A stretch of 12,867 nucleotides of DNA, taken from NCBI GenBank assembly GCA_030612585.1, contig JAUWNP010000124.1, forward strand, positions 1 through 12,867. Reading direction: 5' to 3'. Below the pieces are notes generated by a model. It was not told the DNA's origin, did not search any database, and worked only from the letters and a program-made list of their open reading frames with translations. Source of the stretch: Anaerolineae bacterium. Its GTDB lineage: Bacteria; Chloroflexota; Anaerolineae; B4-G1. Below are positions 1 through 7,488 of the stretch, piece by piece. The number at the start of each line of letters is the position of its first letter. Within the stretch, counting starts at the first letter, position 1. Position numbers and translations under genes: made by a program.

Positions 1-693
1 GCCGGCCGTGATGCCAGTGACATACATGTTCATATAGCCAAGGCTCAAGAAGGTACCGCCCAAGCCAGCCATGGCCCCGCCAAAGACTGTGCACGCATAG
101 CGGACCCGAGTCACATTTATCCCCACAGAATCAGCGGCCAATGGGTTTTCCCCAACCGCTCGCACGCTCAATCCGATTGTAGTCCAGTTGAGAACAAAGT
201 AGGCAACAGGTACCAACAACCAGGATACATAGGTAAGCACGTTGTGCCGAAAGAGAATAGGACCAATCACGGGCAGCTCGGATAGATAGGGGATTGGGAC
301 AACCTCGAAGCCAGTGCCGCGGGGTGGGATATAGGAACCGCCAAAAATGATACGGTTCAGGAGAATGACCAGGGCCCCGGTCATGACCACCAGTATCACT
401 CCCGTTATGACCTGGTTGGCACCCAGAGTGACGTAAAAGTAGGCCGCAATAAGAGCTACCAACACTCCACCGATCATACCAGTCAGTATCCCAATCCAAG
501 GGTTTCCAGAATAATAGGCCCCTACGAAACCAGTTAGAGCACCTATCATCATCATGGCCTCAACGCCCATATCCAGCACCCCTGAACGCTGGGTGAACAC
601 TTGCCCCAGACTTGTGAAGAGCAGAGGGGTAGCCAGGCGAATAGAGGCAGCGAGCCAACCAGTTATGAAGACTAGTCCAATGACATCTTCCAC
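1..693 (-). CDS. ABC importer permease 2 (BMP/nucleoside type), 3' end cut by window edge
   Basis: Inner-membrane permease of the branched-chain-amino-acid/nucleoside permease superfamily (BPD_transp_2), second permease of the BMP-type importer encoded just upstream. I read 231 codons in one frame up to the left edge. The frame starts at a GTG at 691-693 preceded by GAGGGG, and an in-frame TGA lies 11 codons further upstream, so this is the only good start. The product is strongly hydrophobic. It carries the family's N-terminal region (LTSLGQVFTQRSGVLDMG-like; here FTSLGQVFTQRSGVLDMG) and the conserved cytoplasmic loop RAVGENPLAADSVGI that meets the ATPase, followed by GGAMAGLGGTFLSLGY. Family members are about 300 aa, so roughly 70 C-terminal residues are outside the window. 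It overlaps the end of permease 1 by 22 nt, which implies translational coupling. It is a homologue of YufQ/NupQ of Bacillus by family; the substrate is not known from sequence. Confidence 0.93.
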   Translation of the reverse strand, partial: MEDVIGLVFITGWLAASIRLATPLLFTSLGQVFTQRSGVLDMGVEAMMMIGALTGFVGAYYSGNPWIGILTGMIGGVLVALIAAYFYVTLGANQVITGVILVVMTGALVILLNRIIFGGSYIPPRGTGFEVVPIPYLSELPVIGPILFRHNVLTYVSWLLVPVAYFVLNWTTIGLSVRAVGENPLAADSVGINVTRVRYACTVFGGAMAGLGGTFLSLGYMNMYVTGITAG

Positions 694-1724
694 GATCCCC
701 TCGCCTTTCTGGTGATAAGTTCACCAGCCATTACAAAGAGTATGATTAACCCTGCTATGACATCGACGAGAGCGATGTCAATACCTGCGGTTCGGCTCAT
801 CGTATCCGCGCCTACCGTCAGACCTCCAAAGAGGATGGCTGATATGATCACTCCCACTGGATGCAAGCGACCTAGCAAAGCAATGATCATGCCAGTGTAC
901 CCATAGCCAGGAGAGAAGCCCATGATCATACGATGATGGATACCAGCGATTTCGCTCATACCTGCCAGGCCAGACAAACCCCCGCTGATAAGGGCAGCAG
1001 CGAGCAGGCTGCGATTGACGTTGATACCACCCGTCAAAGCAGCGCTAGGATTGAGCCCTACCGCCCTTATCTTGTAGCCCAAGGTAGTCCTCCAAAGCAG
1101 CACGTACACTAAACCTGCGCAGAGAAGGGCCACAATGAAACCGGCGTGCAAACGGCTTCCGGGCACAATGACAGGCAACTCTGTGGAAGCGGCTATAGGC
1201 GGGGTGACCCCCCAACCGAAGGCAGTTGGATCGGCGACGACGTGCTTGGCCATGAACTCTACAAAGAGAACAGTGGCGTAGTTCAGAAGCAAGGTGGAGA
1301 TTACCTCATTCACACGGAACCTGGCCTTAAGCAAGGCCGGTATCAGGCACCACAGCGCCCCTGCTACAAAGCTGACCACAAGAGTCATAGGTACGCCGGC
1401 CCAGATGGGTAGAATGCCAGCCACCATGCCAAAAATGGCTGTGGCCAGCGCTCCCATCTGCAGTTGGCCTTCTCCACCGATGTTCCAAAAAGCGCAGCGA
1501 TAGGCTACGGTCATCGACAACCCGACCAAGAGAAGAGGAGTCGCCTTGACCAGAGTTTCGGTGACGTTATGGAGGTTCCCGAACGCGCCGTCCCACAGCG
1601 CACGGTAGGCTACAACCGGATCGGCACCCGTCAAGACTATGAGGATGGCACCTATACCAAAGGCAGCCGTAGCAGCCAGAAGTGGCCCGACGACGACGGA
1701 GATACGACGCACCCATTGGTTCAT
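672..1724 (-). CDS. ABC importer permease 1 (BMP/nucleoside type)
   Basis: A 350-aa polytopic inner-membrane permease of the BPD_transp_2 superfamily, expected to pair with the permease encoded by the next gene to form the channel of a BMP-type importer. Seen directly: a short cationic N-terminus (MNQWVRR) followed by about eight to ten hydrophobic stretches; the FWNIGGEGQLQMGAL motif (near residue 80) typical of this permease group; and the ATPase-contact loop RAVGLNPSAALTGGINVNRS. Length matches the YufP/NupP group. The ATG start overlaps the stop of the ATPase gene in an ATGA junction, so the two are translationally coupled. It ends with TAG. Substrate cannot be read from sequence; relatives carry purine or pyrimidine nucleosides, but the superfamily also includes sugar and amino-acid carriers. 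Confidence 0.95.
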   Translation of the reverse strand: MNQWVRRISVVVGPLLAATAAFGIGAILIVLTGADPVVAYRALWDGAFGNLHNVTETLVKATPLLLVGLSMTVAYRCAFWNIGGEGQLQMGALATAIFGMVAGILPIWAGVPMTLVVSFVAGALWCLIPALLKARFRVNEVISTLLLNYATVLFVEFMAKHVVADPTAFGWGVTPPIAASTELPVIVPGSRLHAGFIVALLCAGLVYVLLWRTTLGYKIRAVGLNPSAALTGGINVNRSLLAAALISGGLSGLAGMSEIAGIHHRMIMGFSPGYGYTGMIIALLGRLHPVGVIISAILFGGLTVGADTMSRTAGIDIALVDVIAGLIILFVMAGELITRKARGSWKMSLD

Positions 1725-3277
1725 TGCGCAGTCTCCTGCTGTGAGAGATCTTGCTTCTTAGCCCCAGCCATCATCAAGCCAATCTGTTCCACATTGGCCT
1801 CATCTCCCGAAAGAATGCCCATGATCTGGCCGCGGTGGAGGACCACAATGCGGTCACAAAGACCGAGTATCTCGCCCAAGTCCACCGAGATGAGCAGAAT
1901 CGCCCGCCCTTGATCTCGCTGTAATAGCAATTGCTGGCGTACAAACTCAGTAGCGCCCACATCCAGTCCCCTGGTCGGGTTCAAGGCAACCAACAACTTC
2001 GGGTTGCAGGAAAGGGCACGAGCCAGTACGAGTTTCTGCAAGTTGCCGCCAGATAGGGTGCGAGTCTTGACTGTGTGGCTGGCTGCCCGAATGTCGAATT
2101 CGTTGACCAAGGCACATGCATGGGTGTCGATAGCCCGGTGGTCTTGCAGCCAGCCTGTTCGCTGGGGACGCAGCAAACTGCGAGCGAAAGGGAGGTCATC
2201 CTGGTAACCCAGTATACAATTCCCCGCCACGCTGAAATCCAGCACTAGCCCCCTCTTCAACCGATCAGCAGGAATGTACGCCACCTTTTGGCAAAGAATC
2301 TCTCTGGTCGAGCAGTTGGTTGTCTTCTTCCCACCGATGTAGGTTTCCCCACTCTCGACCGGCCGCAAGCCAAATATGGCTTCCGCCAACTCCTGCTGGC
2401 CGTTGCCAGCCACTCCCGCGATCCCTACCAGCTCTCCCTCCCGAACGCACAAAGAGACTCCTTTGATCGCTTCCAACCTGCGGTCATTTCGAACCCTCAG
2501 GTTCTCAATCCGCAGAACCTCCTTCCCTGCCCTCAGCGGGGGCCTGGCGAACTCCAGGAATACCTCCCGGCCGACCATCATTTTGCTCAGTTCTCTGGGA
2601 TTCGTCCGGAAGGTGTCCAAGGTATCCACTACTCGGCCATCTCTCAGCACCGTAACCCTATCGCTAATGGTCATCACCTCATCCAGTTTATGGGTGATGA
2701 AGATAATCGTTGTTCCACACTCATTTATCCTTCGCAAGAAGGCGAAGAATTCCTCTACCTCCTGTGGCGTCAGAACCGCGGTGGGCTCGTCGAGGATAAG
2801 CAGGTCAGCACCACGGTAGAAAGCCTTTATGATTTCCACCCGCTGCTGGGCACCGACGGCAAGTTGCCAGACCCGCGCCCGCGGGTCCACTTCCAGGCCA
2901 TACTCATCCGATAACGCCCTTATCCGCTTCTCCGCATCACGGATGTCCAGCAGAAGCCCTTTAGGAGAACGAAGCCCCAGGATAACGTTTTCCGTGACCG
3001 TAAAGGGAGGTACCAGGAGAAAGTGCTGATGGACCATACCGATGCCTAACTTGATCGCATCGTGGGGAGAACGGATTTCGACCTTCCTACCTCGCAGGCG
3101 TATCTCGCCTTCATCGGCCTGGTACAACCCGAATAGGACATTCATCAGGGTTGTCTTTCCAGCGCCGTTTTCTCCCAGAACGCCGCGGATCTCGCCCTCA
3201 CGCACCCGGAAATCTATGTGGTCGTTGGCCAACGTCGGCCCAAACCTCTTGGTAATCCCTTCCATGCTCAAATGCAT
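1721..3277 (-). CDS. ABC importer ATPase, tandem nucleotide-binding domains
   Basis: A 518-aa cytoplasmic ATPase with two fused ABC domains, the arrangement of sugar/nucleoside importers (RbsA, YufO/NupO). Domain 1 (about 1-240) has Walker A GENGAGKTT at 35-43 (K41), Q-loop Q84, signature LAVGAQ at 139-144, Walker B LLILDE at 159-164 and H-loop H196. Domain 2 (about 250-500) is degenerate as usual in this family: its P-loop reads GIAGVAGNGQQE without the GKT, its signature LSGGN (408-412) is intact, its Walker B region reads LVALNPTRGLDVGA, and the H-loop His is replaced (ISVDL). One active and one impaired site is normal for the group. The start is taken as ATG at 3277; an in-frame ATG four codons later is possible. 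It is followed by two permeases in overlap and preceded by a 332-nt gap after the binding-protein gene. MSD-contact and substrate details cannot be inferred. Confidence 0.95.
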   Translation of the reverse strand: MHLSMEGITKRFGPTLANDHIDFRVREGEIRGVLGENGAGKTTLMNVLFGLYQADEGEIRLRGRKVEIRSPHDAIKLGIGMVHQHFLLVPPFTVTENVILGLRSPKGLLLDIRDAEKRIRALSDEYGLEVDPRARVWQLAVGAQQRVEIIKAFYRGADLLILDEPTAVLTPQEVEEFFAFLRRINECGTTIIFITHKLDEVMTISDRVTVLRDGRVVDTLDTFRTNPRELSKMMVGREVFLEFARPPLRAGKEVLRIENLRVRNDRRLEAIKGVSLCVREGELVGIAGVAGNGQQELAEAIFGLRPVESGETYIGGKKTTNCSTREILCQKVAYIPADRLKRGLVLDFSVAGNCILGYQDDLPFARSLLRPQRTGWLQDHRAIDTHACALVNEFDIRAASHTVKTRTLSGGNLQKLVLARALSCNPKLLVALNPTRGLDVGATEFVRQQLLLQRDQGRAILLISVDLGEILGLCDRIVVLHRGQIMGILSGDEANVEQIGLMMAGAKKQDLSQQETAQ

Positions 3278-3481
3278 AGCCTTTGTCCCTATCTCCAGGC
3301 CCTTTCGCCTCGGTCACGTTACCCGCGAGGAAAAGGCGTTTACAGCGTTCTTCATTAAGAAGGCACACCCAAGTATCACAGCCCCTCATTGTACAAGCGG
3401 CGACGTTGGATCAACCTTGCCCATTCTGAGCATCTATGCGTGTAGCTGTTCCTATCCATGCAGCACGCTGTTTGGGTGAAA

Positions 3482-3555
3482 GGCCCCCCGGACTTCCCCT
3501 GGAACCCCCGAAGGGGATATCAGCCGCATACGCGGATGTTCACGCCCGAGGGGCC
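3482..3555 (-). promoter_or_regulatory. Nested GC-rich RNA hairpins in the intercistronic gap
   Basis: Read on the minus strand, an outer perfect 6-bp pairing GGCCCC (3555-3550) with GGGGCC (3487-3482) encloses two hairpins: CCGC-GTAT-GCGG (3534-3523) and CCCC-TTCG-GGGG (3516-3505), the latter with a stabilising UUCG tetraloop. A competing triloop hairpin GCCC-CTC-GGGC (3554-3544) shares the outer 5' arm, so two exclusive folds are possible. Only three T residues follow the outer stem (GGCCTTT), so it is a poor intrinsic terminator. It could be a mRNA stabiliser, a repeat element or an aptamer-like leader; pairing is seen, function is not. Confidence 0.5.
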
Positions 3556-3571
3556 AGACTACCAACGCTCT

Positions 3572-3577
3572 ATTATA
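3572..3577 (-). promoter_or_regulatory. Candidate -10 hexamer TATAAT
   Basis: A perfect TATAAT lies on the minus strand 33 nt after the stop of the binding-protein gene and just upstream of the hairpin cluster. At 16-18 nt spacing I find no recognisable -35 box (sequence around GTGGTG/TGGTGG), and there is no TGn extension, so promoter status is uncertain. If used, transcription would start near 3565 and give a leader of about 285 nt before the ATPase gene. Confidence 0.3.
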
Positions 3578-3609
3578 GGTAGATCACCCAACGCCACCAC
3601 TCGACACTA

Positions 3610-4695
3610 CTATTCGGGGGCTTCGCCGATCCAGGGGATCTCAAGAGTACCGTCGGTGATCTGCTCGGTCGTGTCCCTGATCAGCGTTTTTACATCCTCG
3701 GGTATCTGGCTCTCAAAGCCCCAATAAGGAGATAGGCCAGTACCGCCGTTAGCGATAGTCCCCCAGTACTCCTTGCCCTCGAAGGTGCCAGCCCGGATGT
3801 CAGTTAGCATTTCCTTGACGCTGGAGTAGGAGTCCCAGAAAATGCTGGTTACGACGTTCTCAGGGGCGACCTCGTGCATGTCGACGAAGGCGCCGATGAC
3901 CATCACGTCGGGACCATGGTCCTTGGCAGCCTCGATGACACCAAATCCTGGCCCGCTGCACGAGATGAGTATGACGTCCACCCCTGACTCCATCACGGCC
4001 TGGCCAGCCTCATAGCCAATATTGACGTCGTACCAGGTGCCAGTCCACGCATCCTGTACCTCTACGTCGGGGTCAACGGCTTGAACGCCCAACTTGAACC
4101 CCTCGTGCATAGCAATCTGAGTGGGGATCTCGAAACAGCCGACCGCTGCCATCTTGCCAGTCTTGGTCAGCGAGGCGGCCAGCATGCCGGCCAGGTAGCC
4201 TCCTTCACTCTGATGTATGAGAAGGGACGCGTGGTTAGGGCCATACATCCAGGCACCCACAACAGCGAAGTGCAGGTCGGGATACTTTTCCGCCACAGCC
4301 AGGCTGGCATCCTGCATCTCCGGCGTGTTGCCCAGAATCAAGTCATACCCCTCTTCAGCGTATTCAGTGGCGATACGTTCATAGTCAGGAATATCAACCT
4401 GCTCTGAGACGCTGAGATTGATCTCGCCCTCACTCTGAAGCCGGGACAGCCCTTCGTAGATCCACTGGTTCCACGATCGGTCATCCACCACACCGGTGCA
4501 GATGAAAGCCATGTTTAGCGGCTCGACCGGCCCGCTCGGCTCCTCGGTGGTCACCTCGGTTGACTCCTCGGTGGGTGGTACCGTTGTGGCCGCAGGAGCC
4601 GGGGTAGGAGTGGCAGCCGGCCCACAGCCGGCCAACGGCAAGATGCCCAGAAGTAGGGCAGCGATAACACGTACAGCAATGGTTTTGGTTTTCAT
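3610..4695 (-). CDS. BMP-family ABC importer substrate-binding lipoprotein
   Basis: A 361-aa extracytoplasmic binding protein of the BMP family (PnrA/BmpA/YufN type, Pfam Bmp), which delivers substrate to the ATPase/permease complex encoded downstream. Residues 1-23 form a lipoprotein signal peptide (basic MKTK, hydrophobic core, lipobox LPLAGC) with the lipidated Cys at 24. A Thr/Pro/Ala/Glu linker (about 25-58) tethers the mature domain, in a style common in Chloroflexota. The ligand domain has the family features DDRSWNQ (near 73), an SEGGYLAGMLAA segment, a GTWYD motif and an IFWDSY segment near the C-terminus. Characterised members bind purine nucleosides, but binding-pocket identity cannot be settled by eye. 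The start is fixed by a strong AGGAGGAG at 4709-4702, six bases before the ATG. It is separated from MarR by 125 nt and from the ATPase by 332 nt, so its dose may be set separately. Ends with TAG. Confidence 0.94.
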   Translation of the reverse strand: MKTKTIAVRVIAALLLGILPLAGCGPAATPTPAPAATTVPPTEESTEVTTEEPSGPVEPLNMAFICTGVVDDRSWNQWIYEGLSRLQSEGEINLSVSEQVDIPDYERIATEYAEEGYDLILGNTPEMQDASLAVAEKYPDLHFAVVGAWMYGPNHASLLIHQSEGGYLAGMLAASLTKTGKMAAVGCFEIPTQIAMHEGFKLGVQAVDPDVEVQDAWTGTWYDVNIGYEAGQAVMESGVDVILISCSGPGFGVIEAAKDHGPDVMVIGAFVDMHEVAPENVVTSIFWDSYSSVKEMLTDIRAGTFEGKEYWGTIANGGTGLSPYWGFESQIPEDVKTLIRDTTEQITDGTLEIPWIGEAPE

Positions 4696-4710
4696 TTTTG
4701 TCTCCTCCTG

Positions 4711-4755
4711 TCAAATATACGTGAAGCCCGCTAAGTTCACCCTGCCTATGTGCAT
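4711..4755 (-). CDS. Possible 14-codon leader peptide upstream of the binding-protein gene
   Basis: In the 125-nt gap before the binding-protein gene, AAGGAG at 4769-4764 stands 8 nt before an ATG at 4755, opening a frame that encodes MHIGRVNLAGFTYI and stops with TGA at 4713-4711, immediately before the AGGAGGAG of the binding-protein gene. An in-frame ATG two codons earlier (4761) is closer to the ribosome site than usual. The spacing would allow translational coupling. I recognise no conserved peptide; it may be chance, and only the ribosome-site quality and the placement argue for it. Confidence 0.25.
   Translation of the reverse strand: MHIGRVNLAGFTYI
4721..4740. promoter_or_regulatory. 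Inverted repeat GTGAA-N10-TTCAC, possible operator
   Basis: A perfect 5-bp inverted repeat with 10-bp spacer lies 26 nt upstream of the binding-protein start and downstream of the MarR gene. The 20-bp size suits a MarR dimer site, but short repeats like this arise often by chance. No clear promoter is visible around it: the nearby TATATT is too close to the ribosome site, and TTGACT at 4811-4806 lacks a -10 at proper spacing. Confidence 0.2.
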
Positions 4756-4811
4756 ACGCATCTCTCCTTTCCTGAAGTGCATTGCCAGACTTCTCCCGGT
4801 AGATCAGTCAA

Positions 4812-4827
4812 CAGGTAACCTCACCTG
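4812..4827. promoter_or_regulatory. Inverted repeat CAGGT-N6-ACCTG at the end of the MarR gene
   Basis: A perfect 5-bp inverted repeat that overlaps the MarR stop codon (4823-4821). It could be a weak RNA hairpin or a protein site. It has no T-run after it, so it is not an intrinsic terminator. It is directly followed on the minus strand by TTGACT, which resembles a -35 box. Confidence 0.2.
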
Positions 4828-5345
4828 CTTTCCGATGTACCTGCGGCCAACAGTTGCTCCAACCTCCGCCTTAGCCTGCCCAGTAGATGGGTTAGTTGAG
4901 ACAGCTCGTCATCGGAGCAACAACTCATCAGATCGCTCAGAAAGACCCTATGATGAGGGCGCAAGGAACGCAGAATCTCTGCCCCTCTTTCAGTCAACCT
5001 AACGAGAGTGACACGTCGATCTTCCGGGTGGTCCAATCGCTCCACCAATCCATCTGCTTCCATCCGGTCTATCAGGGAAGTGATGTTGCCCGCAGTACGG
5101 AACAGTTTGGTGCTCAAATCTGTCAGAGAGCAAGGCTGCATGTGGTACAGGTTGACGAGAACGCCATACTGAGCTACGCTGGTGCTGTTACGATTGAGTT
5201 CACCCTCTACGTAGCGCGCCAACACGTCGTGAGTGCGGCGCAAGAGAAGATAGCCATCTATGGCCGGCTGAAACCCTACCTGCCTTGCCTCACCCGTATC
5301 GGGAAGCGCGTTTCCCTGCTCAACTTCACTCAATCCACTAACCAT
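4821..5345 (-). CDS. MarR-family transcriptional regulator
   Basis: A 174-aa winged-helix DNA-binding protein. The core lies at about residues 30-150: a dimerisation helix (about 29-52), the HTH with LTDLSTKLFRTAGNITSLIDRME (74-96) and a wing containing the family's D-x-R signature (DHPEDRRV, D109/R110/R111) followed by LTERG. Dimeric MarR proteins usually repress nearby genes and release DNA on binding a small molecule. A longer frame begins at GTG 5369, but the ATG at 5345 has GAGGGGGG five bases upstream and the extra residues are not part of the fold, so I choose the ATG. It follows the amidohydrolase by 11 nt and precedes the binding-protein gene by 125 nt, so it probably controls the cluster in response to the transported substrate. 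That role is inference from location. Ends with TGA. Confidence 0.93.
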   Translation of the reverse strand: MVSGLSEVEQGNALPDTGEARQVGFQPAIDGYLLLRRTHDVLARYVEGELNRNSTSVAQYGVLVNLYHMQPCSLTDLSTKLFRTAGNITSLIDRMEADGLVERLDHPEDRRVTLVRLTERGAEILRSLRPHHRVFLSDLMSCCSDDELSQLTHLLGRLRRRLEQLLAAGTSESR

Positions 5346-5356
5346 TCTTGCCCCCC

Positions 5357-6754
5357 TCACCGTTTCCACAGTCGCTCTGAAAGGCGCCGAAGCCCTGCGC
5401 GGTTCACCAGATCTTCAGCGGCTTTCGTTGCCTCCTCGACAACACAATCCTCATCAAGCGTTCTCAACTTGCCTCCCTCCAGCACTACCTGACCATTGAC
5501 AATCACCGTGTCCACATCACCCCCATTGGCTCCATAGACCAGCGCTGAGGCCAACCTGTGAACAGGGACAAGATGGCTCCCGTCCAATCGAACCAGGACC
5601 AAGTCGGCCTTCTTCCCGACCTCCAGGGAACCGATTTCGTCCTCCATCTGCAAGGCCAGGGCTCCGCCCAAGGTGGCCATCTCTAGCACCTCCTCGGCTG
5701 AGCTGACCGTGGGGTCGCCCTGGGCAACCTTATGCAGAAGGGAGGCTGCCTTCAAGACAGGAAACATGTCGTGATTGTAGTTGCCGATGCCATCACTTCC
5801 CAGGCCCACAGCGACCCCCGCTTCCAGTAGCAGCGGTACTCGCGCTACGCCGGAGGCCAGGTACATGTTGCTCGTTGGGCAGTGAACCACGCTGGCCCCG
5901 CAATCGGCCAGCAGTCTGATCTCCTCATCCGACAGCCAAACGCCGTGCACGATCATAAACCGAGGCCCCAGAATACCCAGGCTGTGGAGCAACTCCACCG
6001 CGCGCTGGCCATAATCCTCCAGGCTAGCCTCGACCTCGCTCTCGGTCTCAGCTACGTGGCTATGGAGCATAAGATCGTACTTCTCTGCAAGCCGATGCGC
6101 CTTCAAGAATGACTGAGGCGAGTTGGCCCAGGTAGTCACCGGTGCAGGACAAAGCCTTACCCGGCCATCAGCGGTGCCGTGCCACCGCTTCACCAGGCGC
6201 TCAACGAGAGATAGCTGCTCTTCAAATGGCCGAGTGTAGGCAAAATCTGGGACATGCCATTTATCGCAGCGCGGGGTTCTCTCGGCCATACTAACAGCAA
6301 TCAGACCCCGGATACCAGAGCTGGCCATCGCCCTCACCGTCAGTTCGACAGACTCCTCTTGGATATCCCCCGTGATGTTATCCACAATACAGGTGGTGCC
6401 ACTACGCAGCGCTTCGATGCAGCTCAACTGGGCACCGATGCCCACGTGATGGGGTGTAATAGCCCGACTGACGGGGTAGGCCAGTTCCTTCAAGAAACTG
6501 AGCAGTTCCAGATCGTCGCTCAAGCCCCTCTGCAACGCCTGAGCCATGTGGGTGTGCGCGTTGACTATCCCTGGAATGACCACCATACCACTACCGTCTA
6601 TGTGGCGGTCTGCGTGTGGGTACGCGGCTACAACCTCGTCACCCTGCCCGATGGCCACGATGCGATCATCTGCAAAAGCGATAGCGCCGCGTGAGAAAAC
6701 TCGCCGCTCTTCATCCATTGTCACCAACGCTGTATTGTGAATCAGGGTCAGCAT
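5357..6754 (-). CDS. Amidohydrolase, MTA/SAH-deaminase and triazine-hydrolase group
   Basis: A 465-aa cytosolic metal-dependent hydrolase (amidohydrolase superfamily, COG0402). The beta-sandwich N-terminus (DRIVAIG, about 31) leads into PGIVNAHTHM with metal ligands H67 and H69. The barrel continues with LHSHVAE (H231, H233, E236), VHGVWLSDEE (H270), HCPTSNMYLASGVA (291-304) and GSDG with D321. By comparison with methylthioadenosine/S-adenosylhomocysteine deaminases, H67, H69, H233 and D321 bind one metal, while E236 and H270 are catalytic. All are present, so the enzyme should be active. Relatives remove amino or alkylamino groups (or Cl) from N-heterocycles: adenosine analogues, guanine, N6-methyladenine, triazines. 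Substrate is not readable by eye. The ATG start has AGGAG upstream, overlapping the stop of the corrinoid-protein gene 12 nt away. MarR follows at 11 nt. It is unusual next to a corrinoid methyltransferase. Confidence 0.93.
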   Translation of the reverse strand: MLTLIHNTALVTMDEERRVFSRGAIAFADDRIVAIGQGDEVVAAYPHADRHIDGSGMVVIPGIVNAHTHMAQALQRGLSDDLELLSFLKELAYPVSRAITPHHVGIGAQLSCIEALRSGTTCIVDNITGDIQEESVELTVRAMASSGIRGLIAVSMAERTPRCDKWHVPDFAYTRPFEEQLSLVERLVKRWHGTADGRVRLCPAPVTTWANSPQSFLKAHRLAEKYDLMLHSHVAETESEVEASLEDYGQRAVELLHSLGILGPRFMIVHGVWLSDEEIRLLADCGASVVHCPTSNMYLASGVARVPLLLEAGVAVGLGSDGIGNYNHDMFPVLKAASLLHKVAQGDPTVSSAEEVLEMATLGGALALQMEDEIGSLEVGKKADLVLVRLDGSHLVPVHRLASALVYGANGGDVDTVIVNGQVVLEGGKLRTLDEDCVVEEATKAAEDLVNRAGLRRLSERLWKR

Positions 6755-6766
6755 CCAGGATAACTC

Positions 6767-7471
6767 CTAATCGTCTAAGTCACCAACGATGACTGGCTGG
6801 GGCAGGGGAGGCTTCTGATCGCCTTGCATGAGCAGACTACAGACTTCCGCAGCATCGGTTGCACGACGGCCATAGCCATCCGACCCAATCTGAGCTGCCC
6901 AGGTGGGAGTTACGGGCCCACCCCCAACTATGACAAAGCATTTGTCACGCAACCCCATGTCGGTCATGTAGTCCATGACATCCTTCTGGCATTGCATCGA
7001 GGTTGTCAGCAGACTGGAAATCGCCACGATATCCGCTTTCACATCTCGGACTGCGTCGGCGAACTTCTTCGACGGCACATCAACCCCCAAGTCGTGCACC
7101 TCGAACCCGGCAGAAGAGAGCACCGCTGAGACCAGGTTCTTGCCGATGTCGTGGAGGTCACCGGAGACAGTGCCTATTACCACTCGGCCGGTCAGTGCTT
7201 CCTCTCGGCGATCGGCAGATACCTTGGGGAGTAGCACTGCCATAGCAGCGTTCGCTGCTTCAGCCGCCATAATCAACTCGGGGAGGAAAATCTCGAATGC
7301 GGCGAATCTCCGCCCTACCACTTTCATTGCCTTGGATGTACCCTGCTGGATGGTTTCTAAAGCATCCAGGCCGACAGCCAGCGAGTCCTCTGCTGCCTGA
7401 CGAGCGAGATCTTTCTCCCCGTTGATGATCCTTTCAATCAGTTGGCTTAATGTCTCTTCCTTGCTATCCAT
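6767..7471 (-). CDS. Corrinoid (B12-binding) methyl-carrier protein, MtmC/MtbC/MttC family
   Basis: A 234-aa cytosolic carrier of the methyl group as methylcobamide between a substrate methyltransferase and a second methyltransferase. Residues about 5-90 form the helical cap domain (B12-binding-2). Residues about 95-215 form the Rossmann B12 domain with the base-off signature GDLHDIGKN at 104-112, where H107 is the cobalt ligand, then SLL (153-155) and GGGPV (183-187). The length matches methylamine corrinoid proteins (about 210-240 aa). An open frame extends upstream to 7552, but those residues overlap the methyltransferase end and are not family-like. The ATG at 7471 has AAGGGG upstream and gives the usual N-terminus (MDSKEE). 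It lies 17 nt after the MtmB-like gene, so the two are very likely partners. The motif near 198 reads DGYGRRATDA. Ends with TAG. Confidence 0.95.
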   Translation of the reverse strand: MDSKEETLSQLIERIINGEKDLARQAAEDSLAVGLDALETIQQGTSKAMKVVGRRFAAFEIFLPELIMAAEAANAAMAVLLPKVSADRREEALTGRVVIGTVSGDLHDIGKNLVSAVLSSAGFEVHDLGVDVPSKKFADAVRDVKADIVAISSLLTTSMQCQKDVMDYMTDMGLRDKCFVIVGGGPVTPTWAAQIGSDGYGRRATDAAEVCSLLMQGDQKPPLPQPVIVGDLDD

Positions 7472-7488
7472 ATTGCTTCCCCTTGGGG

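Larger units (their letters stand above)
3278..3609 (-). promoter_or_regulatory. 332-nt non-coding gap between binding-protein gene and transporter operon
   Basis: No convincing gene lies in this gap on either strand; short open frames here lack ribosome sites and family resemblance. On the transcribed strand it holds, in order, a perfect TATAAT hexamer just after the binding-protein stop, a cluster of GC-rich hairpins, and a smaller hairpin (CCTCG/CGAGG, 3308-3330) about 30 nt before the ATPase start. A weak TTGATC-15-TACAAT promoter-like pair also occurs at 3414-3388. The region may be a leader RNA of a second promoter, or a processing/attenuation element that lowers transporter expression relative to the binding protein, as known for other importer operons. 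I cannot match it to a known riboswitch class by eye. Confidence 0.5.

Noticed and set aside
2288..2914. Long plus-strand open frames, including 2288-2914 and 11416-12348
   Set aside because: They lie fully inside conserved minus-strand genes, show no family motifs and reflect the GC-biased codons of those genes.
4714..4719. TATATT as -10 of the binding-protein gene
   Set aside because: It would place the transcription start at or inside the ribosome site, and no -35 is found at 16-18 nt.
4783..4811. TTGACT as part of a promoter for the binding-protein gene
   Set aside because: At 16-19 nt spacing the -10 candidates (CTGGCA, TGGCAA) match TATAAT poorly.
5346..5369. GTG start of MarR at 5369
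   Set aside because: It overlaps the amidohydrolase stop and lacks a ribosome site, while the ATG at 5345 has GAGGGGGG five bases upstream.
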